Below are positions 57,074-64,000 of a stretch of DNA of 64,000 nt, piece by piece (the first letter of the stretch is position 1; every line of letters starts with the position of its first letter). The notes under the pieces are model-generated. The model was not told the DNA's origin and searched no databases. It worked only from the letters and a program-made list of their open reading frames with translations. Position numbers and translations under genes: made by a program. Location of the stretch: the NCBI GenBank assembly GCA_023700805.1, contig JAMPYF010000017.1:22032-86031 (forward strand). Direction: 5' to 3'. This DNA comes from Sulfuritalea sp. GTDB taxonomy: Bacteria; Pseudomonadota; Gammaproteobacteria; Burkholderiales; Rhodocyclaceae.

Positions 57074-57957
57074 ACACAGCGTTCCGCACCGGCTACCTGG
57101 CCGTCATCGGCCGGCCCAACGTCGGCAAATCGACCCTGACCAATCGCCTGGTCGGCGCCAAGGTCAGCATCACCTCGAAGAAGGCGCAGACCACGCGCCA
57201 TCGCATACATGGCGTGCTGACCACCGACGATGCCCAGTTCATCTTCGTCGATACGCCGGGCTTCCAGATGACCCACAAGAACGCGCTGAACCGCCTGATG
57301 AACCGCAGCGTGACCTCGACTTTCGCCGACGTCGACGTGATCCTGCTGGTGGTCGAGGCCGGCAACTGGGGCAACGGCGAAGCCGAGATCCTGCGCATGC
57401 TGCCTGCCGGCACGCCGGTCGTGCTGGTGATCAACAAGATCGACCGCCTGGCCGACAAGAAGGAACTGCTGCCCTTCATCGCCAAGGTATCCGCATTGCA
57501 TGAATTCGCCGAACTGGTGCCGCTGTCGGCCGAGAAGGGCATCGGCACCGACGAACTGCTGCGCAGCGTGGCGCGCTACCTGCCGGAAGGGCCGCCGGTG
57601 TTCGACGCCGACGACATCACCGACCGCTCCGAACGCTTCATGGCCTCCGAGATCCTGCGCGAGAAGCTGTTCCGCAACCTGGGCGAGGAACTGCCCTACG
57701 GCATCGCCGTGGAGATCGAGAAGTTCGAGCAGGAAGGCGAGCTGCGCCGGATTCACGCCGCCGTGATCGTCGATCGCGCAGGGCACCGCGCCATCGTCAT
57801 AGGCAAGGGCGGCGAGCGCATGAAGCGCATCTCGACCGACGCGCGCAAGGAAATGGAAACCCTGTTCGGCGGCAAGGTCTGGCTGGAGACCTGGGTCAAG
57901 GTCAAGGGCGGCTGGGCCGACGACGAGCGCGCGCTGAAATCACTCGGATACGACTAG
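57070..57957 (+). CDS. era: GTPase Era
   Basis: 295 aa GTPase for 30S ribosome maturation. P-loop GRPNVGKST (14-22), switch AQTTRHRIHG, DTPG, NKIDRL; C-terminal KH domain with VIGKGGERMKRIS. The ATG at 57070 overlaps rnc. It is followed by a repeat-filled gap before recO. Confidence 0.98.
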   Translation: MNTAFRTGYLAVIGRPNVGKSTLTNRLVGAKVSITSKKAQTTRHRIHGVLTTDDAQFIFVDTPGFQMTHKNALNRLMNRSVTSTFADVDVILLVVEAGNWGNGEAEILRMLPAGTPVVLVINKIDRLADKKELLPFIAKVSALHEFAELVPLSAEKGIGTDELLRSVARYLPEGPPVFDADDITDRSERFMASEILREKLFRNLGEELPYGIAVEIEKFEQEGELRRIHAAVIVDRAGHRAIVIGKGGERMKRISTDARKEMETLFGGKVWLETWVKVKGGWADDERALKSLGYD

Positions 57958-57979
57958 TAAGTCTTCAAATGAAAATCTT

Positions 57980-58072
57980 TCACCACCAAGGCACCAAGAT
58001 CACCAAGGGCCACCAAGGAGTGCATTGGATTTTCTTTGTGCCGCTTGGTGTCCTTGGTGTCTTGGTGGTGAG
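57980..58072. repeat. CACCAAGG inverted repeat between era and recO
   Basis: Left arm TCACCACCAAGGCACCAAG (57980-57998), right arm CTTGGTGTCTTGGTGGTGA (58054-58072), nearly perfect inverse complements with further CACCAAGG/CCTTGGTG units between them. The outer AATCTTT/AGATTC flanks also match loosely. The 163-base gap has no gene. It looks like a MITE or long-hairpin repeat. Confidence 0.75.
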
Positions 58073-58120
58073 ATTCTTGCCGTCATTTTCGAAAAGACTG
58101 ACCACTAGGGTCTTCTGAGC

Positions 58121-58849
58121 GTGAGCAAGCGCGTCGATGGGCAGGCGGCGTATGTCCTGCACCTGCATCCCTACAGCGAAACCAGTCTGGTGGTCGATGT
58201 GTTCACCCGCGATCACGGCCGCGTGCCGTTGCTGGCGCGCGGGGCGCGGCGCCCGCGCTCGGCCATGCGCGGCCTGCTGATGTCCTTCCAGCCGCTGGAG
58301 CTGGGCTGGTTCGGCGGCGGCGAGGTCAAGACTTTGGCCCGCGCCGAATGGCTGGGTGGCATGCCGCTGCTGGGCGGGCGCTGCCTGCTGCTCGGCTATT
58401 ACCTGAATGAACTGCTGCTGAAGATGCTGCCGCGCGAGGACGCCCACGCCGCGCTGTTCGACGCCTATGCCGCCGCCCTTTACGCCCTTGCCGCGGGCGG
58501 CGCCGACGCGCCGGAACTGCGGCGCTTCGAGAAGACGCTGTTGAAGGAACTCGGCTACGGCCTGACGCTGGAGGTCGACGTCGATACCGGCCTGCCGGTG
58601 GCACCGGACCAGGAATACGCCTTCCTCATCGAACGCGGGCCGGTGGCAAGAGTTGGTGCTGGCGACACGGTGCCGGGCGCGGCGCCGCGCCTGCGCGGCA
58701 AGACCCTGCTCGACATGGCGGCCGACGACTACGCCGATCCGCGCACGCGGCTCGAAAGCCGGCAACTGATGCGGACTTTGATCGCGCACCACCTGGGCGG
58801 CAAGCCGCTGCAATCGCGGCGGGTTTTCATCGAATTGCAGGAACTATGA
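58121..58849 (+). CDS. recO: DNA repair protein RecO
   Basis: 242 aa RecFOR pathway mediator that loads RecA. N-terminal OB fold (AYVLHLHPYSETSLVVDVFTRDHG), a basic GARRPRSAMRG strip, and a helical C-terminal domain (LRRFEKTLLKELGYGL). Starts with GTG. The loop RVGAGDT is encoded by a minus-oriented copy of the dispersed 15-mer (58649-58663), inside the weakly conserved region where some RecO proteins carry zinc ligands. Confidence 0.94.
   Translation: MSKRVDGQAAYVLHLHPYSETSLVVDVFTRDHGRVPLLARGARRPRSAMRGLLMSFQPLELGWFGGGEVKTLARAEWLGGMPLLGGRCLLLGYYLNELLLKMLPREDAHAALFDAYAAALYALAAGGADAPELRRFEKTLLKELGYGLTLEVDVDTGLPVAPDQEYAFLIERGPVARVGAGDTVPGAAPRLRGKTLLDMAADDYADPRTRLESRQLMRTLIAHHLGGKPLQSRRVFIELQEL
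58649..58663 (-). repeat. Dispersed 15-mer repeat, one mismatch, in recO
   Basis: Minus-strand sequence GCCAGCACCAACTCT. It lies in an unconserved loop of RecO. Confidence 0.6.
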
Positions 58850-58854
58850 CCACT

Positions 58855-58958
58855 TTTCCCCCAGCCCCTTTTCCGCGAAAAGGGGTGACGGCTGTTCGCG
58901 GGCTGAGCCCGCTCCATGTGTTGGCTGTTCCTCCTTGGGGCGGCCCGGCGGAGGAACC
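58855..58958 (+). repeat. Three-hairpin intergenic element, copy upstream of pdxJ
   Basis: First hairpin CCCCTTTT..AAAAGGGG; second GCGGGCTGAGCCCGC; third GTTCCTCC (58927-58934), 15-nt loop TTGGGGCGGCCCGGC, GGAGGAAC (58950-58957), an 8-bp perfect stem whose 3' arm is the pdxJ Shine-Dalgarno, two bases before the ATG at 58959. Confidence 0.8.
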
Positions 58959-59708
58959 ATGATTGAACTCGGCGTAAATATTGACCACGTGGCAACCGTG
59001 CGCGAGGCGAGAAAAACCCACGAGCCCGATCCGGTCTGGGCGGCGGTCGAAGCTCACCTCGGCGGCGCCGACGGCATCACCGTGCACCTGCGCGAGGATC
59101 GCCGCCACATCCAGGACCACGACGTGCGGCGCCTGCGCGAGCTGACCCATATCAAGCTCAACCTGGAAATGGCCGCCACCGACGAGATGGTCGGCATCGC
59201 CTGCCAGGTCAGGCCCGAAATGGCCATGCTGGTGCCCGAAGGCCGGCACGAGATCACCACCGAGGGCGGCCTCGACGTGGCCGGCCAGGAAGCCCGCCTG
59301 CGCGAAGTCGTGGCGCGCCTGCGTGACGCCGGCATCGTCACCAGCGTCTTCATCGACGCCGAACTGCCGCAGGTCGAAGCCGCCGCCCGCATCGGCGTGC
59401 GCGTCTGCGAAATCCACACCGGCCCCTACGCCCATGCCTTCTTCAATCAGGGCCGCGACAGGGAGAGCCCGGCCGTGGTCGCCGAACTCAACAAGATACG
59501 CAGCGCCGGCGCGGCGATCCGCGCTGCCGGCATGCGCTTCAATGCCGGCCATGCGCTGAACTACTTCAACGTGCAGCCGGTGGCGGCGCTGCCCGGTATC
59601 CGCGAACTGCACATCGGCCACGCCATCGTCAGCCGCGCGCTCTTCGTCGGCATGCGCGAAGCCGTCGCCGAAATGAAGCGCCTGCTGCGCGAAGCCCAGT
59701 GCCTGTGA
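58959..59708 (+). CDS. pdxJ: Pyridoxine 5'-phosphate synthase PdxJ
   Basis: 249 aa TIM-barrel enzyme closing the pyridine ring of vitamin B6 from 1-deoxyxylulose 5-phosphate and aminoacetone 3-phosphate. [15 protein letters not shown] at the start, [30 protein letters not shown] and [10 protein letters not shown]. The ATG at 58959 is the family start; an in-frame TTG at 58935 would only translate the repeat (LGRPGG). The Shine-Dalgarno is inside the repeat's last hairpin. Confidence 0.97.
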   Translation: MIELGVNIDHVATVREARKTHEPDPVWAAVEAHLGGADGITVHLREDRRHIQDHDVRRLRELTHIKLNLEMAATDEMVGIACQVRPEMAMLVPEGRHEITTEGGLDVAGQEARLREVVARLRDAGIVTSVFIDAELPQVEAAARIGVRVCEIHTGPYAHAFFNQGRDRESPAVVAELNKIRSAGAAIRAAGMRFNAGHALNYFNVQPVAALPGIRELHIGHAIVSRALFVGMREAVAEMKRLLREAQCL

Positions 59709-59711
59709 CGG

Positions 59712-59820
59712 CCCACCCCCCAACCCCCGCCCCAAGGCCGGGGGTGACTGCGGTTCTCGGGCTGCGCCCGCTCCGTGTATTTGGCTTGCCGTCTCCTTGG
59801 GGCGGCCCGGCGGAGACGGC
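59712..59820 (+). repeat. Three-hairpin intergenic element, copy upstream of acpS
   Basis: First hairpin ccccgcccc..ccgggggt; second GGGCTGCGCCC; third GCCGTCTCC (59788-59796), 15-nt loop TTGGGGCGGCCCGGC (59797-59811), GGAGACGGC (59812-59820), a 9-bp perfect stem that ends directly at the acpS ATG. Confidence 0.8.
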
Positions 59821-60198
59821 ATGATCCACGGCATAGGCACCGACATCGTCGCCGTCGCGCGCATGGCCGATTACTGGCAGCGTCACGGCGAGCGCGGCCT
59901 GGAAAAGATGCTGGCGCCCGAAGAACGCGCGGACTGCCGCGCCAGCCTCGATCCCGCGCGCTTCCTGGCCAAGCGCTTCGCCGCCAAGGAGGCGCTGGGC
60001 AAGGCGCTCGGCACCGGCGTGCGCGCCCCGCTGTTGCTGCCCGAGATCGCCGTCGGCCACGACGAACTCGGCAAGCCGTGCTTCAGCTATTCGCCCAAAC
60101 TCGCTGCCCATTTCGCCGCACGCGGCTTGACCGCCCACCTGTCCATCAGCGACGAGCAGGACTACGCCGTCGCCTTCGTCATATTGGAGAAGCCATGA
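59821..60198 (+). CDS. acpS: Holo-[acyl-carrier-protein] synthase
   Basis: 125 aa. Attaches 4'-phosphopantetheine from CoA to Ser37 of [15 protein letters not shown] with the metal-binding Asp, and [14 protein letters not shown] with the Glu ligand. The ATG at 59821 is preferred to the in-frame TTG at 59797, which lies in the repeat. It overlaps nagZ by four bases. Confidence 0.96.
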   Translation: MIHGIGTDIVAVARMADYWQRHGERGLEKMLAPEERADCRASLDPARFLAKRFAAKEALGKALGTGVRAPLLLPEIAVGHDELGKPCFSYSPKLAAHFAARGLTAHLSISDEQDYAVAFVILEKP

Positions 60199-61199
60199 AC
60201 AGCCTGCCTCTCGGACCGCTGATGATCGACATCGCCGGCCTCGAACTGTCCGCCCTCGACCGCCAGCGCCTCACTCATCCGCTGGTCGGCGGCGTGATCC
60301 TGTTCGCCCGCAACTACCGCGACCCGCAGCAGCTCACCGCGCTGTGCGCCGCGATCCACGCCCTGCGCAGCCCGGCGCTGCCGATCGCCATCGACCACGA
60401 AGGCGGGCGCGTGCAGCGCTGCCGCGCAGGCTTCACCCATGTGCCGCCGATGCGCCGCCTGGGCGAACTGTGGGACACCGATCCCGCCGCCGCGCGCCGG
60501 GCGGCCGCCGATCTCGGCTACCTGCTGGCCGCCGAACTGCGCGCCTGCGGCGTCGATTTTTCCTTCACCCCGGTGCTCGATCTCGACTGGGGCCCCAGCG
60601 GCGTCATCGGCGACCGCGCCTTCCACCGCGATCCGCTTGCGGTCGCCGAACTCGCCGGCGCCCTGATCGAAGGCCTGCGTGCCGCCGGCATGGGCTGCTG
60701 CGGCAAGCATTTCCCCGGTCACGGCTGGGTCGCGGCCGACTCGCACCTGGCGATTCCGGTCGATGAGCGCAGCCTGGCCGAGATGGAACCCGACCTCACG
60801 CCCTATCGCCGCCTGAAGCTCGACGCCGTGATGCCGGCGCACGTGATCTACCCGCAGGTCGATAGCAGGCCCGCCGGTTTCTCGCCGGTCTGGCTGGAAA
60901 AACTGCGCAAGGAATTCGGCTTCGACGGCGTGATCTTCAGCGACGACCTGTCGATGGAAGGCGCCGCCTTCGCCGGCGACATGGTGCAGCGCGCCGACGC
61001 GGCCTGGAACGCCGGCTGCGACGTGCTGCTGATCTGCAACTCGCCCGATGCCGTCGCCACGGTACTGCAGAACTGGCAGCCCGCCGCCGATCCACAACGC
61101 GCGGCGCGGCTGGCGCGGCTCTCGCCGCCGGCAGGATGGCAGCAGGATGCGGCGCGCTACGCGGCGGGCAGGGCGGCGGTGGAGAGTCTCACGGCCTGA
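60195..61199 (+). CDS. nagZ: Beta-N-acetylhexosaminidase NagZ
   Basis: 334 aa GH3 glycosidase that removes GlcNAc from anhydromuropeptides in cell-wall recycling. [14 protein letters not shown] carries the catalytic His loop, [10 protein letters not shown] the nucleophile Asp. [10 protein letters not shown] and [12 protein letters not shown] complete the TIM barrel. Last gene of the rpoE-to-nagZ run; the acpS-nagZ order is typical. Confidence 0.97.
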   Translation: MNSLPLGPLMIDIAGLELSALDRQRLTHPLVGGVILFARNYRDPQQLTALCAAIHALRSPALPIAIDHEGGRVQRCRAGFTHVPPMRRLGELWDTDPAAARRAAADLGYLLAAELRACGVDFSFTPVLDLDWGPSGVIGDRAFHRDPLAVAELAGALIEGLRAAGMGCCGKHFPGHGWVAADSHLAIPVDERSLAEMEPDLTPYRRLKLDAVMPAHVIYPQVDSRPAGFSPVWLEKLRKEFGFDGVIFSDDLSMEGAAFAGDMVQRADAAWNAGCDVLLICNSPDAVATVLQNWQPAADPQRAARLARLSPPAGWQQDAARYAAGRAAVESLTA

Positions 61200-61284
61200 G
61201 GGCTGCGGAAGTCGGCGCTTGCCGGCCCGCGAAGCGGAATCCCCGGCAGGCAGGGTTCGGTACGGCGAAAACCGTGGCCTGCCG

Positions 61285-61701
61285 CTATTTTGCGGCCAGC
61301 GCCAGCAGCAGCACGGCCCACCACGCGCCTATCCCCATCTGCACCGCGAACGCGGTGAAACGCAGCGTCACCGCGGTGGCGGAGGTCGATGCCAGGTGGA
61401 TCAGCGACTGCAGGATGCGCGCCGCCAGCAGGACGTGGGCCAGCGGATCGGTCAGGGCCGACTGCCCGGCGGCCACCGCGACCAGCATCAGGCCGCCGAA
61501 AATCGGCAGGCCTTCGAGGCAGTTGGCATGCGCCCGCGCCAGGCGCTGCATGAACGGCGAAAGATTCGAGTTGTCGGGACAAAAGCCGTTGGCCGGCACT
61601 GCCCCGGTGACCACCAGCCAGGAGCGGATGGCTTCCATCATCAGCAGCAGCGCCAGGGACCAGGCGACGAAACCCGTGAGGGCGGCAAGTGTGGGAGTCA
61701 T
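61285..61701 (-). CDS. MAPEG family membrane protein
   Basis: 138 aa, four TM helices. MAPEG (microsomal glutathione S-transferase-like) family: ARAHANCLEGLPIFGGLML is the diagnostic stretch (RAHxNxxE). The C-terminal helix ends WWAVLLLALAAK. Bacterial members have no assigned substrate. It converges on nagZ. Confidence 0.88.
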   Translation of the reverse strand: MTPTLAALTGFVAWSLALLLMMEAIRSWLVVTGAVPANGFCPDNSNLSPFMQRLARAHANCLEGLPIFGGLMLVAVAAGQSALTDPLAHVLLAARILQSLIHLASTSATAVTLRFTAFAVQMGIGAWWAVLLLALAAK

Positions 61702-61984
61702 GGTCGAGCAGTCCTTTCTCCGTCGATCGGCTGGTTCGAGCGTCGCACTGCGCGGGCAGCGACGGCTGCATTGTAAGGTGCGCCTTCCTGTTGCGGATGC
61801 CCCGGGAGCGTTCGTCGAGGATGATGCCTGGAGACGAGTTGATGCCGATCTCCAGCGTTCTCAAGGCGCGCTTGCAAGTGCTGATTTGACGGGTTGGGCG
61901 AAGAAAGATGGCGCTGGCGATACGGCGCCGGGCAAGCATTGATGCAATCACCGGCGCGTATTACGAAAGCACTCCGAGGCCGGC
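61702..61984. other. Gene-free stretch, possibly a decayed gene
   Basis: No convincing complete gene in 283 bases. On the minus strand about 40 codons between 61775 and 61895 (including LEIGINSSPGIILDER) read like protein but have no family I recognise and no clear start or stop, so a remnant is possible. No promoter or repeat stands out. Confidence 0.35.
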
Positions 61985-62407
61985 TCACGCGCCGCCTGCT
62001 TTCGCGCCCAGCCGGGTATCGAATTTCTTCTTGTCGATGACGAAGCGCTCATGCCGGCCGCGGGATATCAGGTCTATGCCGTCGTGGGCTTCGACCGAAA
62101 AAATCAGCCGCCTGCCTTCGACCGCGATCAACTCCACCGTCGCCGTGACCACCAGGCCCGGCGGCGTGGCCGCCTCGTGACTCACATCGATATGCGTGCC
62201 GAGCGTCTGCTCCTGCGGCCAGTCGAGATGGGGGTTGATCGCCTTGATGCAGGCCCATTCGAGGAAACCGACCAGGAAACCCGTGGCAAAGACTTCCGGC
62301 ATCGCGAGGAATTCCTCCGACTCCGGATAAAGCGCCGGGACGGTTTTCGACGGTGGGACGACGAACTTGTGCTCGTACCTGATACCGGGCTTCAAGCTTT
62401 CCTTCAT
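61985..62407 (-). CDS. Thioesterase family protein (FlK-like hot-dog fold)
   Basis: 140 aa. Starts MKESLKPGIRYEHKFVVPPSKTVPALYPE and continues with VFATGFLVGFLEWACI and GTHIDVSHEAATPPG, the features of FlK-type (fluoroacetyl-CoA thioesterase-like) hot-dog proteins. It probably hydrolyses an acyl-CoA; the substrate is unknown. It stands alone on the minus strand at the boundary to the accessory region. Confidence 0.82.
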   Translation of the reverse strand: MKESLKPGIRYEHKFVVPPSKTVPALYPESEEFLAMPEVFATGFLVGFLEWACIKAINPHLDWPQEQTLGTHIDVSHEAATPPGLVVTATVELIAVEGRRLIFSVEAHDGIDLISRGRHERFVIDKKKFDTRLGAKAGGA

Positions 62408-62473
62408 TTGCTACTCCAATGGAATGAGGGACCCTGGCCTTGTTGACCTTCAATGTCGAGACTACTTCACTGT

Positions 62474-62740
62474 TTACTCATAGTGAGTCCACATACGCAG
62501 GACGCGAACCGTTTTCTCCTTGGTAAAGACTTCGTACACAATGCGGTGCTGAATATTTATGCGGCGGGAGTATGCGCCAGCAAGATCACCGACCAACTTT
62601 TCGAAGGGTGGCGGGTTTCGGAATGGATCGTCGGCAAGAACCGCGAGTAGTTCCTGCGCCTTTGGTTTAAGACCGCTTGCAGCAAGCTTCTTTGCGTCCT
62701 TCATTGCTTGCTTGGCGTAAACAAATTCCCAACTCACCAC
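62474..62740 (-). CDS. YoeB/Txe family toxin
   Basis: 88 aa. RelE-fold mRNA interferase acting on the ribosome. KQAMKDAKKLAASGLKPKAQELL, PPPFEKLVGDLAGAYSRRINIQHRIVYEVF and the C-terminal MWTHYE with its catalytic His match YoeB. It overlaps the upstream antitoxin by seven bases. It is more AT-rich than core genes, consistent with acquisition. Confidence 0.93.
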   Translation of the reverse strand: MVSWEFVYAKQAMKDAKKLAASGLKPKAQELLAVLADDPFRNPPPFEKLVGDLAGAYSRRINIQHRIVYEVFTKEKTVRVLRMWTHYE

Positions 62741-62976
62741 TTAAGCACCTTCGAACTTTTGGCGAGGGGCTCAGCCATACCGGCCTTGATGGACTCGCGC
62801 ATGCCAGGCACGGCCAGCAGGTACAGGGTTTCCTGAATTGCGCTCCAATCTTCTGCGGAAAGCAGAACGGCGCTGTTGCGTTTGCCGGAAATGATGATCG
62901 GTTCGTGCGACTCCACTGTTTGGTCAATCAGCCGGTACAGATTGGCGCGAGCTTCGCTGGCGGTAAGTGTGTTCAT
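62734..62976 (-). CDS. YefM/Phd family antitoxin
   Basis: 80 aa. N-terminal DNA-binding half (MNTLTASEARANLYRLIDQTVE, SHEPIIISGKRNSAVLLSAEDW) is the Phd/YefM signature; the C-terminal half binds the YoeB toxin. It is the first gene of the pair, the usual order, and probably represses the operon. Confidence 0.93.
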   Translation of the reverse strand: MNTLTASEARANLYRLIDQTVESHEPIIISGKRNSAVLLSAEDWSAIQETLYLLAVPGMRESIKAGMAEPLAKSSKVLKW

Positions 62977-63347
62977 TTCGTGTTCCTTCGAAGAAGCCTG
63001 AAGGGTACGCGATAACGTACGTTTGTCAAGCGACTATGCGAGCGCTTCAGGAGGCCCAGTATTCAAGGTGACCGGCGCAGCGCGGCTTTTCGCGGAACCA
63101 ATGGTCGGGCCAGAGGCATTCCGCGTCATGTCGCGTCGTTGTTTTCCGGGTTCCAAAAAATCCAGAGCGTGGTGTCGGGTTCGCACGGGTCACGAGTCTG
63201 GTTTGTCGCAGGCGTCTGTTCCTGCCCTCTCCAGGGTTCACGCTCAGGAGATCGAATGTCTCAGACTCCTATGGTCCGTTTAGCGATCAGGGAATGCGGG
63301 TTTAGGAGAAAAGATGTGTAACCCATGTCCCCGGACGAATGTGTTAC
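62977..63347. other. Gene-free stretch with repeat and IS-like end
   Basis: Contains the upstream promoter region of the toxin-antitoxin pair, the left 27-bp direct repeat (63062-63088) and the tandem IS-end-like motif (63315-63358). A 64-codon minus-strand reading frame at 63047-63241 shows no family features and is not called. Confidence 0.6.
63062..63088 (-). repeat. Left copy of 27-bp direct repeat (attC-like?)
   Basis: TTCAAGGTGACCGGCGC then A then GCGCGGCTT; the right copy (63808-63834) differs at one base. Read on the minus strand it ends CGCCGGTCACCTTGAA, with a hairpin-forming CGCG..CGCG stretch before it. Confidence 0.6.
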
Positions 63348-63358
63348 CTATGTTCCCG
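63315..63358 (+). mobile_element. Solo insertion-sequence end (tandem transposase-site motif)
   Basis: Two near-identical 19-base units, TGTGTAACCCATGTCCCCG and TGTGTTACCTATGTTCCCG, spaced 25 bases apart. Repeated TGTTACCTATGTCCCCGG units of this kind are found at ends of IS481-type elements next to integrase-core transposases (general knowledge, not searched). No transposase is present, so this is a remnant. Confidence 0.5.
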
Positions 63359-63812
63359 ACCGCTCATTGCGCCACCGGGCACCCCGCCATGTAATAACCG
63401 TTGCATACCAAAAGAAGGTAGCGAACGCTGAGTAAGACCCTAGCGAGAACCAGTAGTCGAACGGGTTGGACCCAAGTGTGACAGCTACACTGCGGAAGCG
63501 ACTAATTGAATTTGTTTCACCGCTCAGTAGCCCAATTATGAGCGTTCCCGTTAGTCCAAGCGACGATATCAAATTTGCGAAAAACAAGACACGACATACC
63601 CAAGGGCCCCACCGTTCCCAAGAGACTTTATCTCGTTCTAAGTCCGCAAAGGCTTTCGCGAAGACCTCCTCTGTTCTTTGTCTTCGCTGTTCAAGCGCTT
63701 GCTCAGATTTTTCGATCTGAATTTTTTCCCGAACATAAGTGCCAATTGCCTCAGATTGGTGAGACGGAATCGTTGGTTCGGGGCGCGTCATCATGTGAGG
63801 GTTAACGTTCAA
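63348..63812 (-). CDS. Hypothetical membrane protein, cassette-like
   Basis: 154 aa (starts possible at 63812, 63794 or 63791). N-terminal cytoplasmic part with a charged helix (EKIQIEKSEQALEQRRQRTEEVF), then two TM helices (VCRVLFFANLISSLGLTGTLIIGLL and YSAFATFFWYATVITW, given approximately). No known family. Base composition is lower in GC than the core genes. It lies between two copies of a 27-bp direct repeat and its last codons enter the IS-end motif. Confidence 0.55.
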   Translation of the reverse strand: MNVNPHMMTRPEPTIPSHQSEAIGTYVREKIQIEKSEQALEQRRQRTEEVFAKAFADLERDKVSWERWGPWVCRVLFFANLISSLGLTGTLIIGLLSGETNSISRFRSVAVTLGSNPFDYWFSLGSYSAFATFFWYATVITWRGARWRNERSGT

Positions 63813-63845
63813 GGTGACCGGCGCTGCGCGGCTTCATCGCGCAGC
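63808..63845 (-). repeat. Right copy of 27-bp direct repeat with hairpin (attC-like?)
   Basis: 63808-63834 repeats 63062-63088 with one change; it continues into a perfect 8-bp hairpin GCTGCGCG/CGCGCAGC on the minus strand (63823-63845). The longer imperfect stem with unpaired bases resembles integron attC sites, but core RYYYAAC/GTTRRRY boxes are not clear. Confidence 0.45.
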
Positions 63846-63880
63846 GTCCAGTGAGCGAAGCGAACGGGGTCGACCGCAGG

Positions 63881-64000
63881 GTGTGCGCCCAGCATGGGCG
63901 CGATGTAATGGGGTGGAAGTCCCCTGTGGGAGTACCGACATGAATTCATGATGAAGACATGATAACCACTAGCCGAAGGCAAGGGCAAGTCCGCGAGGGC
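63881..64000 (+). mobile_element. 5' end of a group II intron, cut by the window edge
   Basis: Begins GTGTGCGCCCAGC, matching the GUGYG 5' splice consensus and the start of domain I (GCCCAGCATGGGC hairpin), followed by GGGGTGGAAGTCCCC and CTAGCCGAAGGCAAGGGC, motifs typical of bacterial group II ribozymes. The reverse transcriptase and domains II-VI would lie beyond 64000. The preceding exon is the attC-like repeat region. Confidence 0.8.

Noticed and set aside
57980..58072. CACCAAGG repeats as a CRISPR array or tRNA
   Set aside because: Units are too short, irregularly spaced and inverted; there is no cloverleaf or spacer pattern.
58935..58958. TTG start giving an LGRPGG leader on PdxJ (and at 59797 on AcpS)
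   Set aside because: The codons are the conserved loop and 3' arm of the repeat; family N-termini begin at the ATGs that follow.
63047..63241. 64-codon minus-strand reading frame as a gene
   Set aside because: It spans the direct repeat and has no start context or family features.

Overview
The window is a GC-rich chromosomal segment of a betaproteobacterium. Gene order and protein features fit the Rhodocyclales best (Sulfuritalea/Sterolibacterium-like), but this is inferred from reading and was not tested by a search. Classic betaproteobacterial blocks are intact: fabZ-lpxA-lpxB-rnhB; maf / yceD-rpmF-plsX-fabHDG-acpP-fabF; and rpoE-rseABC-mucD-lepA-lepB-rnc-era-recO-pdxJ-acpS-nagZ.

Layout. 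1-3.6 kb: end of the lipid A/fatty acid block, RNase HII and a SpoU RNA methyltransferase. 3.7-9.7 kb: HU, an NfeD/SPFH membrane pair, TsaB-RimI-uracil-DNA glycosylase-CDF transporter, and a convergent LplT-like MFS gene. 9.9-18.8 kb: LysR, alanine racemase, RadA, a large FtsX-type permease without an ATPase, NAD-type isocitrate dehydrogenase and a c-heme diguanylate cyclase. 18.8-29.5 kb: Tex and CnoX on the minus strand, purL on plus, then a minus-strand run msrB-yciB-yciI-bolA-PPIase-Ala-rich secreted protein. 29.6-36.1 kb: D-amino-acid dehydrogenase, DUF2863, DUF47-Pit phosphate uptake, a cysteine-cluster protein, an EamA exporter and AzlCD.

36.1-39.3 kb holds the most notable metabolic locus, a selenoneine biosynthesis set: senA (EgtB-like selenoneine synthase), senB (selenosugar synthase) and selD. 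senA and senB diverge with start codons overlapping by two bases. The best senA promoter and Shine-Dalgarno sequence therefore lie inside senB, and a possible senB -10 lies inside senA. 39.3-47.3 kb is the maf/fab block, followed by a YgfX-like protein and nadB. 49-61.2 kb is the sigma-E/lepA/rnc/nagZ superoperon.

From about 61.2 kb the window becomes accessory: a MAPEG protein, a FlK-like thioesterase, a YefM/YoeB toxin-antitoxin pair, an IS-end-like tandem repeat, a small membrane protein flanked by 27-bp direct repeats with attC-like hairpins, and the 5' end of a group II intron running off the edge.

Several small repeat families run through the core genes: (i) a three-hairpin intergenic element whose last hairpin has a covarying stem, a constant 15-nt loop, and carries the Shine-Dalgarno of rnhB, pdxJ and acpS; (ii) a dispersed 15-mer (GCCAGCGCCAACTCT and near matches, at least seven copies, mostly inside coding regions); (iii) a REP-like palindrome; and (iv) a CACCAAGG inverted repeat between era and recO. 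No tRNA, rRNA or CRISPR array was seen.
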